Assembly (NCBI GenBank): GCA_937916355.1
Contig: CALFTM010000006.1
Location: 1 to 54,131, forward strand
Reading direction: 5' to 3'
Length of the DNA stretch: 54,131 bases
Source of the DNA: an uncultured Bacteroidales bacterium
GTDB lineage: Bacteria; Bacteroidota; Bacteroidia; Bacteroidales; Paludibacteraceae
Shown: positions 27,681 through 35,705 of the stretch, piece after piece
Layout: every line of letters begins with the position of its first letter
Numbering within the stretch: position 1 is the first letter of the stretch
Program-made: the position numbers and the translations under genes
The notes under the pieces: model-generated
The model's database searches: none
The model's input: only the letters and a program-made list of their open reading frames with translations
What the model was told of the DNA's origin: nothing

Positions 27681-27772
27681 AGTTCTATAAATTCACCGTT
27701 TATAATTAAAAAGTACAATCGTGGGTTGATAAACTTTTCGGTACTATTCCGCAAAATGAGTTTATAAAACCT
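27681..27772 (-). repeat. ~90-bp repeat element, right copy (inverted)
   Basis: It runs from AGTTCTATAAATTCA (27681-27695) to TGAGTTTATAAAACCT (27757-27772), which are imperfect inverted ends. Its reverse complement matches the left copy at 26399-26487. The promoter-like octamer of the left copy is TCATTTTG here, so that match is broken. Confidence 0.7.
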
Positions 27773-27792
27773 CCCTATAATTATAATATAAC

Positions 27793-28509
27793 ATGCAAGA
27801 AACAAAATTAAGTTGTGAATATAATGTCCCTTCTCGTTCTTTAGAAGAAAGAGAAAGATGGTACAAAAACAACACTCATAGCTTCTTAACTTCTAACGGG
27901 CTCTATCTTTTGCTCTCTGCATGTGTGTTGGGCTTCGCCCTGAACACATTGGTAGACATTGGTTCTACCACGTTTCTTGCAATATGTGGCGCAATAGTGA
28001 TAGGGATATTCCTTTTCTATAATTGGGCATATAGAGCACAGAATTCTCTCTCTAAAATCGAATTAACAGGCTATCAAATATACAGCATAAGCATCGACAA
28101 AGAGAGGATTCTTATCAATTATAACGACAGGCAGGATCGTAAAAAAAGTGTGAGTCTGCCGACAAAGGAGTACTCTTTACGGGTCTTCTATCTCAATATG
28201 CACAGAGAAAAGGTTTACACCATGAGTGATGTAAAAAGTGATGTGAAACTTCACCTACTTTGCCTCTACAAAGAACCTCTAAATCCTTTCTTTATGACAG
28301 AATTTACCTATGGCTCAATAAGCAATCAAAACCTTTTTGGAGAAAAAGATTTGATATTGACAGAACTCGGAATACCTCCTCGTCGCAAGGAGGACGAACC
28401 GGCATTCTATTACCAATATAGCTACTTGGGGTGGAACAAGCAAATGTTCCTCGACATCGAAGCAGTATGGAAAAACATCAAAGAACAGGAGAAGAAGAAC
28501 AACCCTTAG
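27793..28509 (+). CDS. Orphan inner-membrane protein of unknown family
   Basis: 238 residues, not recognised. The N-terminal ~35 residues are charged (EERERWYKNN), followed by two adjacent transmembrane segments (about residues 36-58 and 60-78, around LYLLLSACVLGFALNTLVDI and CGAIVIGIFLFYNWAY). The remaining ~160 residues are soluble and mixed, rich in charged and aromatic residues (ILINYNDRQDRKKSV, FYYQYSYLGWNKQMF). The hairpin topology would leave both ends on the same side of the membrane. It begins 20 bases after the right repeat element. No promoter of the usual type is obvious and no partner gene is evident. Confidence 0.7.
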   Translation: MQETKLSCEYNVPSRSLEERERWYKNNTHSFLTSNGLYLLLSACVLGFALNTLVDIGSTTFLAICGAIVIGIFLFYNWAYRAQNSLSKIELTGYQIYSISIDKERILINYNDRQDRKKSVSLPTKEYSLRVFYLNMHREKVYTMSDVKSDVKLHLLCLYKEPLNPFFMTEFTYGSISNQNLFGEKDLILTELGIPPRRKEDEPAFYYQYSYLGWNKQMFLDIEAVWKNIKEQEKKNNP

Positions 28510-28690
28510 CAGTCCTTTCCTTCGATTATAATATCCTCAACGTCAAAAGTATCTGTACAAGACAATTAGTTACGCTTATTACGAAATAATTACCGACAAC
28601 AAAACATTTCATCTTTTTCTTATTTAGTTTTTTTCACGTTTTGACAAAAAATAGAACTATTTTTTTCAAAGTCGTCTAATTTTTTTATTC

Positions 28691-28698
28691 TACTTTTG
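28691..28698 (+). promoter_or_regulatory. -7 element of the two-component operon promoter
   Basis: TACTTTTG, 23 bases before the response-regulator ATG. The -33 region is only T-rich. Confidence 0.5.
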
Positions 28699-28721
28699 GC
28701 AAAAATTTAATACGAATAACA

Positions 28722-29402
28722 ATGAAAGTCTTAATTGTTGAGGACGACCTGCAACTCGCAGACCTCATTAGCTCTGCCTTAAAAAAAGAGTCGTATCGCA
28801 CCGAAAATGCATACGACTACAAAAGCGCCCTGTCTAAAGCATTGGTTTATGATTACGACTGCATTCTGTTAGACATTACTCTACCTGACGGAAACGGACT
28901 CGACATTCTCAGAGAATTAAAGAAAAAAGACAAGCAGGACAATGTCATCATCATTTCTGCCAAAGATTCTACTGACGATAAAATCGACGGGCTGGACCTT
29001 GGTGCCGACGACTATATGACCAAACCATTCCATTTGAGTGAACTAATCGCAAGGATTCGCTGTGTCATCAGAAGGAATTACCGACAGGGAAAGAAAAACA
29101 TCACCATCGGCAATGTCGTCATCGCTCCGGACGATTTTTCGGTTCATGTGGGAGAGAACCTCCTGTCTCTTGGACGTAAGGAGTATGAGATATTGCTCTT
29201 CTTCGTCGACCGTCCCAACCGTCTCATCTCTAAAGAGGCGCTCGCCGAAGGGGTGTGGGGCGACTATATCGACCAAGCGGATAATTTCGACTTTATCTAT
29301 TCTCACATCAAAAACCTACGAAAAAAATTGTCCGCCGCCCACGCAAGCATCGAAATCAAATCAGTTTACGGATTCGGTTATAAAATGATTACTGACCAAT
29401 AA
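28722..29402 (+). CDS. Two-component response regulator, OmpR/PhoB family
   Basis: 226 residues. The receiver domain (residues 1-115) has the acidic pocket ED at 7-8, phospho-acceptor Asp51 (ILLDITLPDGNG), Ser79 and Lys101 (MTKPF). The C-terminal winged-helix DNA-binding domain (~130-226) ends IEIKSVYGFGYKMI. It is followed after 35 bases by its cognate kinase gene. The likely target is unknown; the PepSY-like gene downstream is a candidate. Confidence 0.95.
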   Translation: MKVLIVEDDLQLADLISSALKKESYRTENAYDYKSALSKALVYDYDCILLDITLPDGNGLDILRELKKKDKQDNVIIISAKDSTDDKIDGLDLGADDYMTKPFHLSELIARIRCVIRRNYRQGKKNITIGNVVIAPDDFSVHVGENLLSLGRKEYEILLFFVDRPNRLISKEALAEGVWGDYIDQADNFDFIYSHIKNLRKKLSAAHASIEIKSVYGFGYKMITDQ

Positions 29403-29437
29403 ACTAAAAAGTCTTTGTCTCACCTCATCTTCGTTTT

Positions 29438-30721
29438 ATGAAATTAAAAAATTACGTCTTTTCAAGGTTTTTTATAACCTACACGATTTTGCTTGCTTTT
29501 TGGTCGTTCGGGTTCTATTCCGCCATTACCTCAGAAATCAATGACGAGGCGGACGACGCTCTGGAGGACTACTCCTCCCAACTCATCATGAAATCTCTCG
29601 CCGGAGTCGAACTGCCCGCCGAAGTGGATGGCAGCAATAATACATACGCCATCCGAAAAATCACAAAAAAGGAGGCGCAAAGAAAAGAGATCATATCATT
29701 CCGAGACTCTGCCATCTATGTGGATTTCAAATCGGAACACGAGGCCGCAAGGGTACTGACAACCATTTTTAAAAACAGCAAGAATGAGTATTTTGAACTG
29801 ACCGTCATCATGCCCACTTTCGAGAGGGACGACATGAGGCACTCCATCCTTATATATACACTGCTCCTCTATGTGATGCTGACCATCACAATCATGATCG
29901 TGAACGCTCTGGTCTTTTCAAAAAGTATGGATCCGTTCTACAAACTACTGAAATGGATCGAGTCTCATAAGCTGGGAGAAATTCGCCCCGCTCCGCAAAA
30001 CAAATCGAACATAGAGGAGTTTCAGTTGCTGACAAAGACCGTCCACCGCGCCATCCAACAAGCGGAGGAACTTTATTCTCAACAGAAACAGTTCATCAGC
30101 AATGCCTCTCACGAGTTGCAAACGCCAATCGCTATATGCCAAAACAGACTGGAGACCCTGGCTGAAAGTAACCTGACCGAGGAGCAACTGGAAGAGATCG
30201 GGAAAACTCTCAACACCCTATCGAATATGTCGAGACTAAATCGCACCCTCCTCTTTTTATCCAAAATCGAGAACATGCAGTTCTCCGACATCTCCACCGT
30301 CGAGCCACAACTGATTGTCGTAAAGCTGTTGCCCGATTTCATGGAGATCTTCTCGCATAAAAACATCACTGTCGAAACAAAATTCTCTGACGAACTTGAA
30401 TGGCAGATGAACCCGACCCTTGCGGAAACCTTAGTGTCGAACCTCCTTAAAAACGCTTTTGTCCACAATTATGAGGGTGGGCATATCCACATCTACTGTT
30501 CCGCCCATCAATTCGTCGTCATTAACAGTGGTTCAAAAAAGGAACTGGATAAAAATAAAATCTTCGAAAGGTTCTACAGCACGAAAACGAATGGTTCTTC
30601 TGGCTTAGGTCTTGCCATCGTTCGGGCAATTTGCGAAATCAGCCTCCTGAATGTCAACTACTACTTCGAGGAGGGCAACCACAAATTCGTCATTACCGAC
30701 AAGAAAAAAAATGCCAAATAA
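29438..30721 (+). CDS. Two-component sensor histidine kinase
   Basis: 427 residues. Transmembrane segments lie at about 11-30 and 137-160, enclosing a ~105-residue periplasmic sensor region. The dimerisation/phosphotransfer helix has the H box SNASHELQTP with His225. The ATP-binding domain has the N box (SNLLKNAFVHN, Asn335/339) and G2 box (GSSGLGLAI, 386-394). The G1 box is abbreviated to INSGS instead of the usual DNGxGI. It phosphorylates the upstream response regulator. Confidence 0.94.
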   Translation: MKLKNYVFSRFFITYTILLAFWSFGFYSAITSEINDEADDALEDYSSQLIMKSLAGVELPAEVDGSNNTYAIRKITKKEAQRKEIISFRDSAIYVDFKSEHEAARVLTTIFKNSKNEYFELTVIMPTFERDDMRHSILIYTLLLYVMLTITIMIVNALVFSKSMDPFYKLLKWIESHKLGEIRPAPQNKSNIEEFQLLTKTVHRAIQQAEELYSQQKQFISNASHELQTPIAICQNRLETLAESNLTEEQLEEIGKTLNTLSNMSRLNRTLLFLSKIENMQFSDISTVEPQLIVVKLLPDFMEIFSHKNITVETKFSDELEWQMNPTLAETLVSNLLKNAFVHNYEGGHIHIYCSAHQFVVINSGSKKELDKNKIFERFYSTKTNGSSGLGLAIVRAICEISLLNVNYYFEEGNHKFVITDKKKNAK

Positions 30722-30814
30722 CATATTTGAAGCCTTTCTCATAAAAAAAAAGCATTTTTTCAAAAAAAATTTCATCAACCACCAAAAATCCAAATTCTTT
30801 TCAGATTTCATGTA

Positions 30815-30822
30815 TAGTTTTG
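30815..30822 (+). promoter_or_regulatory. -7 element of the PepSY-like gene promoter
   Basis: TAGTTTTG, 36 bases before the ATG at 30859. The leader this implies excludes the longer frame that starts at 30820. Confidence 0.5.
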
Positions 30823-30858
30823 TATCAAAGAAAAATAACAACTAAAAATTTTAAAGTC

Positions 30859-31299
30859 ATGAAAAAAAGATTTTCAATTATCGCAATTGCGAGCTGCTTC
30901 TGTCTGGGAGGCATTGCAGCACCAAAGGGTTCAGATGATCCAGCAAAGGTATTACCGGGAAATGCGGTAGAGTTCCTCAAAACCAATTTCGCAAACGACG
31001 AAGTATCTTTTGCAAAGAAAGAGAGAGAAGATTTGCTTTGGACACGTTACGAGGTCATCTTGACAAACGGAAACAAAATTGAATTTGACGGAGACGGAAA
31101 ATGGGTTGAACTTAATTGTAAATATACGAATGTACCAGAAAACCTTCTTCCTGTAGAGATCAAAAACTATGTCAACAAGAAGTACAAGGATGCAAAGGTT
31201 CTAAAAATCGAAAAGGACAAAAACAATTACGAGGTAGACCTTTCCAACAATGTTGAACTGACATTCAATAAAAAGTTCCAACTGATTGATGTAGACTAA
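30859..31299 (+). CDS. Small exported PepSY-like protein
   Basis: 146 residues from the ATG at 30859 (MKKRFSIIAIASCFCLGGIAA, a signal peptide). The mature part reads as two related alpha/beta units with a LEVKxxNGxxIEFDGxGKWxEL-like pattern, as in the PepSY-like/BLIP-like (DUF2874) family that is common in Bacteroidales. It is periplasmic, and the molecular role is unknown. Small proteins of this type are often controlled by a neighbouring two-component system, and here one lies immediately upstream. Confidence 0.8.
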   Translation: MKKRFSIIAIASCFCLGGIAAPKGSDDPAKVLPGNAVEFLKTNFANDEVSFAKKEREDLLWTRYEVILTNGNKIEFDGDGKWVELNCKYTNVPENLLPVEIKNYVNKKYKDAKVLKIEKDKNNYEVDLSNNVELTFNKKFQLIDVD

Positions 31300-31330
31300 A
31301 TTTCTTCTATCCTAAACAGTCTAATTCCAC

Positions 31331-31369
31331 TCATGGGTCCGGTTTCTAATCGGACTCATGTTTTTTTTT
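31331..31369 (+). terminator. Terminator after the PepSY-like gene
   Basis: TCATGGGTCCGG and its near-complement CGGACTCATG form the stem, followed by nine T. Confidence 0.8.
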
Positions 31370-31471
31370 GCGACAAGCCAATCAACTTGCAAAAGCAACC
31401 CTCACTCTTCAACAAAAGTTGAACGCTTATGCTCACCGTCCACCGACCCTGAACTGCAAAAAAAGAAAAAG

Positions 31472-31503
31472 AAAAACCCCAGAAGACAACGCCTCTGGGG
31501 TCA
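31472..31503 (-). terminator. Terminator after the FadL-type outer membrane protein gene
   Basis: ACCCCAGA and TCTGGGGT form the stem. On the minus strand it is followed by T-rich sequence. It lies 46 bases past the stop at 31549. Confidence 0.75.
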
Positions 31504-31548
31504 TATCACGAACAGCAATCGGGATTCCCTATGCTAAATTTCTACAGA

Positions 31549-32985
31549 TTAGAATCTCCATCCGAAAGATAAGAGGATATTATGATTCTTCAAATTCAAA
31601 TCCCACTTAGGATCAACCTGTGGCAACATTTGATAGAATGATGTCTTTTGATTGCGGAACATGTAGGCAACGTCGCAATAGAAGTGTTTTCCCTCGTAAC
31701 CACAACCAGCAGTGATATAGTGACTATTCATAGGGAGAGCAAGAGAACGGAATATGAACATATCGTTCGCAATCTCTTCTGTCAAATCGTTCACTGGAGC
31801 AGTCTGCATTGCATAACCTGCACGAAGAGCAAACTCGTCGATGATCTTAACTTCCGCACCCACCTTCAACGTGTGAGCTGCCTTGAAATCATTCTCAATG
31901 ATTGCGCTCTCATTCTCATACTTGATGTCATGCTTAGAAAGACGCATAGACTTATAATTGTCCCAATTGTACTCCAAACCAATCAAAGCACGTTTTGCGA
32001 TGACGAAACCGGCACTTGCCTGCATTTTGAAAGGAGTCTGCAAGTCATAATTTTCCTCGTAACGGAAAATCTCCGGAGTCTTAGGATACTGGTTATTGTA
32101 ATCCATCTCTATTGAAGCAACCTCATCAACATTGTAGAAAGTAGGCGTGTGGATAGCAAATCCGAATCGCAAGAAGTTAGTAGCCTTCGCTATAACGCCC
32201 AATTTGAAGTTCACTCCCACTGCCTCAGCACGGTAGTAGTTGTCCAAATAGAAAAAGTCACCATATTCATTCAAAGAGGTCTCATCATACTCGTTCTGTA
32301 CTGCATAAGTGAAACTTGCGACACCCATACCTCCACCGATGTAAACACGGTTGCTGATGTTCAAACCATAAGTGAAATCCCACTGGCCTGCATGACCCGA
32401 CTCCACGAAGCGACATGTCTTGTCGATGTTATATCCATGACCGAACATAGACTCATAGTTGTAAGTCCCATCAGGATTCTCCACTTCGCTTTGTCCTACA
32501 AGTCCTAAATTCAACGCCTCATCGAAGATTATATCCGGAGCCTTCACATCCACCATTCTGTCTGACAGTGAGAAATTAGAGTTATCCCAGTCTGCAACCG
32601 ATGTATAGCTGGAGTAATTCCTCAAACGGTTGTAGGTGATACCCAAAGAGGAGGTGATATATCCTCTTTCTCTCTCAGTATGGTTTTTGAAATTGATAAT
32701 CAACGCAAAATTCGCAAGTGAGAAATCAATGTCTTTATCATTGTTGATGTTCAGACTTGGAGTCAATGAAATATCAAAGCGTTTATATACACCCACACCA
32801 GCAGGGTTATCTTTTGTAGTAGAAGCATTTCCTCCGAACGCTCCAAACGCTCCCGCCATTGATGAGTAGCGAGCAGTTCCCATAATAGGGTCTAACGTGA
32901 CACACGACAAAGCATCATACGCACTCTGGGCATGGGCGGCAAACACCATTGCCGCAGCCCCTAACAACATCCATATTTTTTTCAT
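31549..32985 (-). CDS. FadL/OmpP1/TodX-family outer membrane transport protein
   Basis: 478 residues with a clear signal peptide (MKKIWMLLGAAAMVFAAHAQ). The mature N-terminus (SAYDALSCVTLDPIMGTARYSSMAGAFGA) and the run of alternating beta strands ending in Phe (LLSFGWRF) fit the 14-strand FadL barrel of hydrophobic-compound channels. It starts 52 bases downstream of the low-complexity protein gene on the same strand and may share its transcript. Confidence 0.9.
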   Translation of the reverse strand: MKKIWMLLGAAAMVFAAHAQSAYDALSCVTLDPIMGTARYSSMAGAFGAFGGNASTTKDNPAGVGVYKRFDISLTPSLNINNDKDIDFSLANFALIINFKNHTERERGYITSSLGITYNRLRNYSSYTSVADWDNSNFSLSDRMVDVKAPDIIFDEALNLGLVGQSEVENPDGTYNYESMFGHGYNIDKTCRFVESGHAGQWDFTYGLNISNRVYIGGGMGVASFTYAVQNEYDETSLNEYGDFFYLDNYYRAEAVGVNFKLGVIAKATNFLRFGFAIHTPTFYNVDEVASIEMDYNNQYPKTPEIFRYEENYDLQTPFKMQASAGFVIAKRALIGLEYNWDNYKSMRLSKHDIKYENESAIIENDFKAAHTLKVGAEVKIIDEFALRAGYAMQTAPVNDLTEEIANDMFIFRSLALPMNSHYITAGCGYEGKHFYCDVAYMFRNQKTSFYQMLPQVDPKWDLNLKNHNILLSFGWRF

Positions 32986-33037
32986 ACTATCTATAATTTT
33001 CTGATTAACCTTAATTTTTTTTCTCTCTATCGTTCAT

Positions 33038-34474
33038 TTAGCGACGACCTCCCCCACTGCTTCTTCCGCCACCGCTGTAAGAGGAACGACCGGAAGAGCC
33101 ACTGCTATAAGATGAGCGAGAACCGCTGCTGTATGATGAGCCACTGCTATAAGACGAACGGCTTGAACCACTGCTGTAAGATGAGCGTGAAGAACCTCCG
33201 CTGTACGAAGAGCGACTTGAACCACCGCTATAAGATGAGCGTGAAGAACCGCTGTATGAAGAGCGAGAAGAGCCACTGCTGTACGATGAACGGTTTGTTG
33301 AGCCACTGCTATAAGATGAGCGGTTGGAAGTTCCGCTGCTTGAAGAGCTTCTTGTGGTTGCGCTTCCACTATTGCGGTACACTCTTGTTCCACTACTTGA
33401 TGAAGAAGAACGAACTCCTGTTGAAGAAGATGACGATCTTACTGCGCTTGAAGATGAGCTTCTCACATTGCTACCTGAGCTTCTCACAGCAGATGCAGTA
33501 GAACGAGTTGAGCTACCTCTTGTGATTGTGCTCGAAGATGAGCGAGGCACTGATGAGCGAGACAAGGTGCTCGAAGATGTCATGGTGCGACCTGATGTGC
33601 GAGTTGCAGAAGCCATTGCACGAGAAGGTTTACCTGGTCGGTGTATTCCTCCATGATGGTGCTGACCGTGGTGGTGGTGATGACCATGATAGTGGTAATA
33701 AGGCCAACAATGAGCGTAGTAGTGGTGGTGGTGAGGATAGCAGTGCCATCCTCCTACAAAGTAAGAGTAGTATCCCCAACGATTACCATAACCCCAAGGC
33801 CAACGATACGACCAATCCCAATACGGATCATACCAAGGATCATACCATGTCAACGCGTAACCTCCATAATAGGAAGGATAATAAGAGTATGGGGTGGCGA
33901 AGATAATCGTCGTATTATTTCCGACACTTCCATTCTCCAACTGCTCCCCAGCTTCCTCTTGTGAAACCACAGGATAATCGGTTCCGTGGAATTTATTCAG
34001 CCTTTGAGTATAGGTATAATCGTCCTCACCTGCGACAAATAAGGTATCGCCCTCAGTGTTCGCTGCGGCAATATTAGTACCGGCTCCCATTTCACGAACG
34101 AAAATAGACTCGCCAATGAAAGAGACATCCTGACGCACTTTGGTATGGAAGATAAGGAGCTGCTCCAATCTTCCATTCTCATCCACAACCTCAACGGAGT
34201 CGACATACACATCGCTTCCCTTTACGGTCGTGTCAACAAACAAAATCGTATTATTCTCCAAATCATATCTGCGCAAGTTTGGAGACTTTACGATGATTTT
34301 GGAACGAGCAATCTCGCTTTTTTTCTTTTCTTCTGCACTCTTCTCTCTCTCCGACTTCACTTTCGCACGCGGATCTTCGTCTCCTCCATAAATGTCATCG
34401 TAGGCATACGTACTAACCGTCAAGGACACCGCCAAAACAGTTATTAACCACTTAATTTTCTTCATAATTTTCAT
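33038..34474 (-). CDS. Exported low-complexity protein: Trp/Tyr-rich, His-rich and Ser/Arg-rich regions
   Basis: 478 residues with a signal peptide (KIKWLITVLAVSLTVSTYAY). Residues ~25-170 look like a folded domain of no family I can name. Residues ~190-235 are packed with Trp, Tyr and Gly (WYDPWYDPYWDWSYRW), and residues ~236-275 are His-rich (HHHHYYAHCWPYYHYHGHHH). From ~285 to the end the sequence is Ser/Arg with repeats like RSSYSGGSS. This composition suggests self-association, metal binding or surface adhesion; that is inference. A strong Shine-Dalgarno precedes the ATG. A second ATG at 34465 is possible. Confidence 0.85.
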   Translation of the reverse strand: MKIMKKIKWLITVLAVSLTVSTYAYDDIYGGDEDPRAKVKSEREKSAEEKKKSEIARSKIIVKSPNLRRYDLENNTILFVDTTVKGSDVYVDSVEVVDENGRLEQLLIFHTKVRQDVSFIGESIFVREMGAGTNIAAANTEGDTLFVAGEDDYTYTQRLNKFHGTDYPVVSQEEAGEQLENGSVGNNTTIIFATPYSYYPSYYGGYALTWYDPWYDPYWDWSYRWPWGYGNRWGYYSYFVGGWHCYPHHHHYYAHCWPYYHYHGHHHHHGQHHHGGIHRPGKPSRAMASATRTSGRTMTSSSTLSRSSVPRSSSSTITRGSSTRSTASAVRSSGSNVRSSSSSAVRSSSSSTGVRSSSSSSGTRVYRNSGSATTRSSSSSGTSNRSSYSSGSTNRSSYSSGSSRSSYSGSSRSSYSGGSSRSSYSGGSSRSSYSSGSSRSSYSSGSSYSSGSRSSYSSGSSGRSSYSGGGRSSGGGRR

Positions 34475-34481
34475 AATCCTT

Positions 34482-34488
34482 CCTCCTT
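34482..34488 (-). promoter_or_regulatory. Strong Shine-Dalgarno of the low-complexity protein gene
   Basis: AAGGAGG with a 7-base spacer to the ATG at 34474, an ideal site in a genome where most starts lack one. Confidence 0.7.
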
Positions 34489-34512
34489 TTTTCTTTTTTT
34501 AAACAGTAGTTC

Positions 34513-34544
34513 TTTGCCGTATTCCAACAAAAAAACTACCTTTG
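34513..34544 (+). promoter_or_regulatory. Plus-strand promoter upstream of prmA
   Basis: TTTG (34513-34516), 20 bases, then TACCTTTG (34537-34544). It is an exact match and would give prmA a ~260-base leader. Confidence 0.6.
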
Positions 34545-34572
34545 TCCGTCTGATTCGCCACCGCAATATCGG

Positions 34573-34734
34573 ATGGCTTTTCTCGTTAATGATCTACTGT
34601 CTTTTTCTCATGATAGAAATCTCCGAGAAGAATCAAATACGAACACTGATTACGAACTCAAAAATCTCATCAGTGGCAAAGATAGAAAATTTATTTCAAT
34701 ATTCAGCAAATGGGTTTTCTCTTCCGATTTTTAA
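34573..34734 (+). CDS. Possible 53-residue small protein
   Basis: The frame ATG 34573 to TAA 34734 starts MAFLVNDLLSFSHDRNLREE and lies just downstream of a consensus promoter (34513-34544). It has no family likeness, no ribosome-binding site and no distinctive composition. It may be only leader sequence of prmA. Confidence 0.2.
   Translation: MAFLVNDLLSFSHDRNLREESNTNTDYELKNLISGKDRKFISIFSKWVFSSDF
34677..34710 (-). promoter_or_regulatory. Minus-strand promoter of the low-complexity protein gene
   Basis: On the minus strand TTTG (34707-34710), 22 bases, then TATCTTTG (34677-34684). It predicts a ~195-base leader overlapping the plus-strand transcript. Confidence 0.5.
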
Positions 34735-34810
34735 AAATTGTTAAATTTTAAACAGTTTTTTTTCGGTTTTTTAAAAAGAATTTTTTTAGCAAATAAATTT
34801 TATATACAAA

Positions 34811-35656
34811 ATGAAATACATTGAGGTTCAATTCATTACAAATTCAAAAGAGGATTATATCAAAGATTTATTGGCTCAGGAATTAGCCGAAATCGGATTT
34901 GAAAGTTTCTCCGAAGAGGGCGATTTCTTCATCGGATACGTTCCAAAAGAGGCGTTTAATGCCGACCAAACGCAAAATATCATCGACAATTTTGAGTTCG
35001 AAAAAGGGATTTCTTTCTCTTATAAAGAGGCGGAGGAGAAAAACTGGAATGAAGAGTGGGAGAAAAACTGCTTCCAACCTTTGGTGATTGACGACCAATG
35101 TGTGATTCATGCGACATTCCACAAGAATGTCCCTACCGCACAATACGACATCCTGATAGACCCTAAAATGGCTTTCGGAACTGGACACCACTCCACTACA
35201 TCATTGATGGTCAGATTCTTATTGGAGTGCGACCTCCATGGAAAATCGTTGCTCGACATGGGTTGCGGAACTGCCATCCTCGCCATCCTCGCAGCAAAGA
35301 AAGGGGCAGACCCCATCACTGCCATCGACATCGACGAATGGGCGTACAACAATGCGGTGGAAAACATCGCCCTCAACCAAACTCCTAACATCGAAGTGAA
35401 ATGTGGCGGTGCAGAACTGCTGGAGAGCCTCAACACCTCCTTCGACATCGTCTTGGCAAACATCAACCGGAACATCCTGTTGAACGACATTCACCACTAT
35501 GCCAAACTGATGAAGAGCGGAAGCCTACTCTTCTTAAGTGGTTTTTACATGGAGGATATTCCTGTGATAGAGGAAGAGTGCGAAAAATATGGTTTGAAAA
35601 AGTCGGAATTTAAAATGGACAACAACTGGACTGCGGTGAAATTCGTCATGGTGTAA
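34811..35656 (+). CDS. prmA: Ribosomal protein L11 methyltransferase
   Basis: 281 residues. It trimethylates uL11 using S-adenosylmethionine. The substrate-recognition N-terminal region (residues 1-~95) is followed by the Rossmann-like methyltransferase domain with FGTGHHSTT, motif I LDMGCGTAILAILAAKKGA and the NPPF-equivalent DIVLANINRNIL. Length is close to the family (about 290). Confidence 0.95.
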   Translation: MKYIEVQFITNSKEDYIKDLLAQELAEIGFESFSEEGDFFIGYVPKEAFNADQTQNIIDNFEFEKGISFSYKEAEEKNWNEEWEKNCFQPLVIDDQCVIHATFHKNVPTAQYDILIDPKMAFGTGHHSTTSLMVRFLLECDLHGKSLLDMGCGTAILAILAAKKGADPITAIDIDEWAYNNAVENIALNQTPNIEVKCGGAELLESLNTSFDIVLANINRNILLNDIHHYAKLMKSGSLLFLSGFYMEDIPVIEEECEKYGLKKSEFKMDNNWTAVKFVMV

Positions 35657-35705
35657 TGCTCTTCTGTCCGGATTTCTCATATTAATATATTATTATATTG
35701 TCTCT

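Larger units (their letters stand above)
34475..34810. other. 336-base divergent intergenic region with inward-facing promoters
   Basis: The spacer contains a plus-strand promoter (34513-34544), a minus-strand promoter (34677-34710) and a possible 53-codon frame (34573-34734, plus). No terminator is seen. Confidence 0.5.

Noticed and set aside
33038..33650. Repetitive DNA resembling a CRISPR or other repeat array
   Set aside because: The repeats are in frame codons for RSSYSGGSS-like peptides, with no constant repeat-spacer structure.
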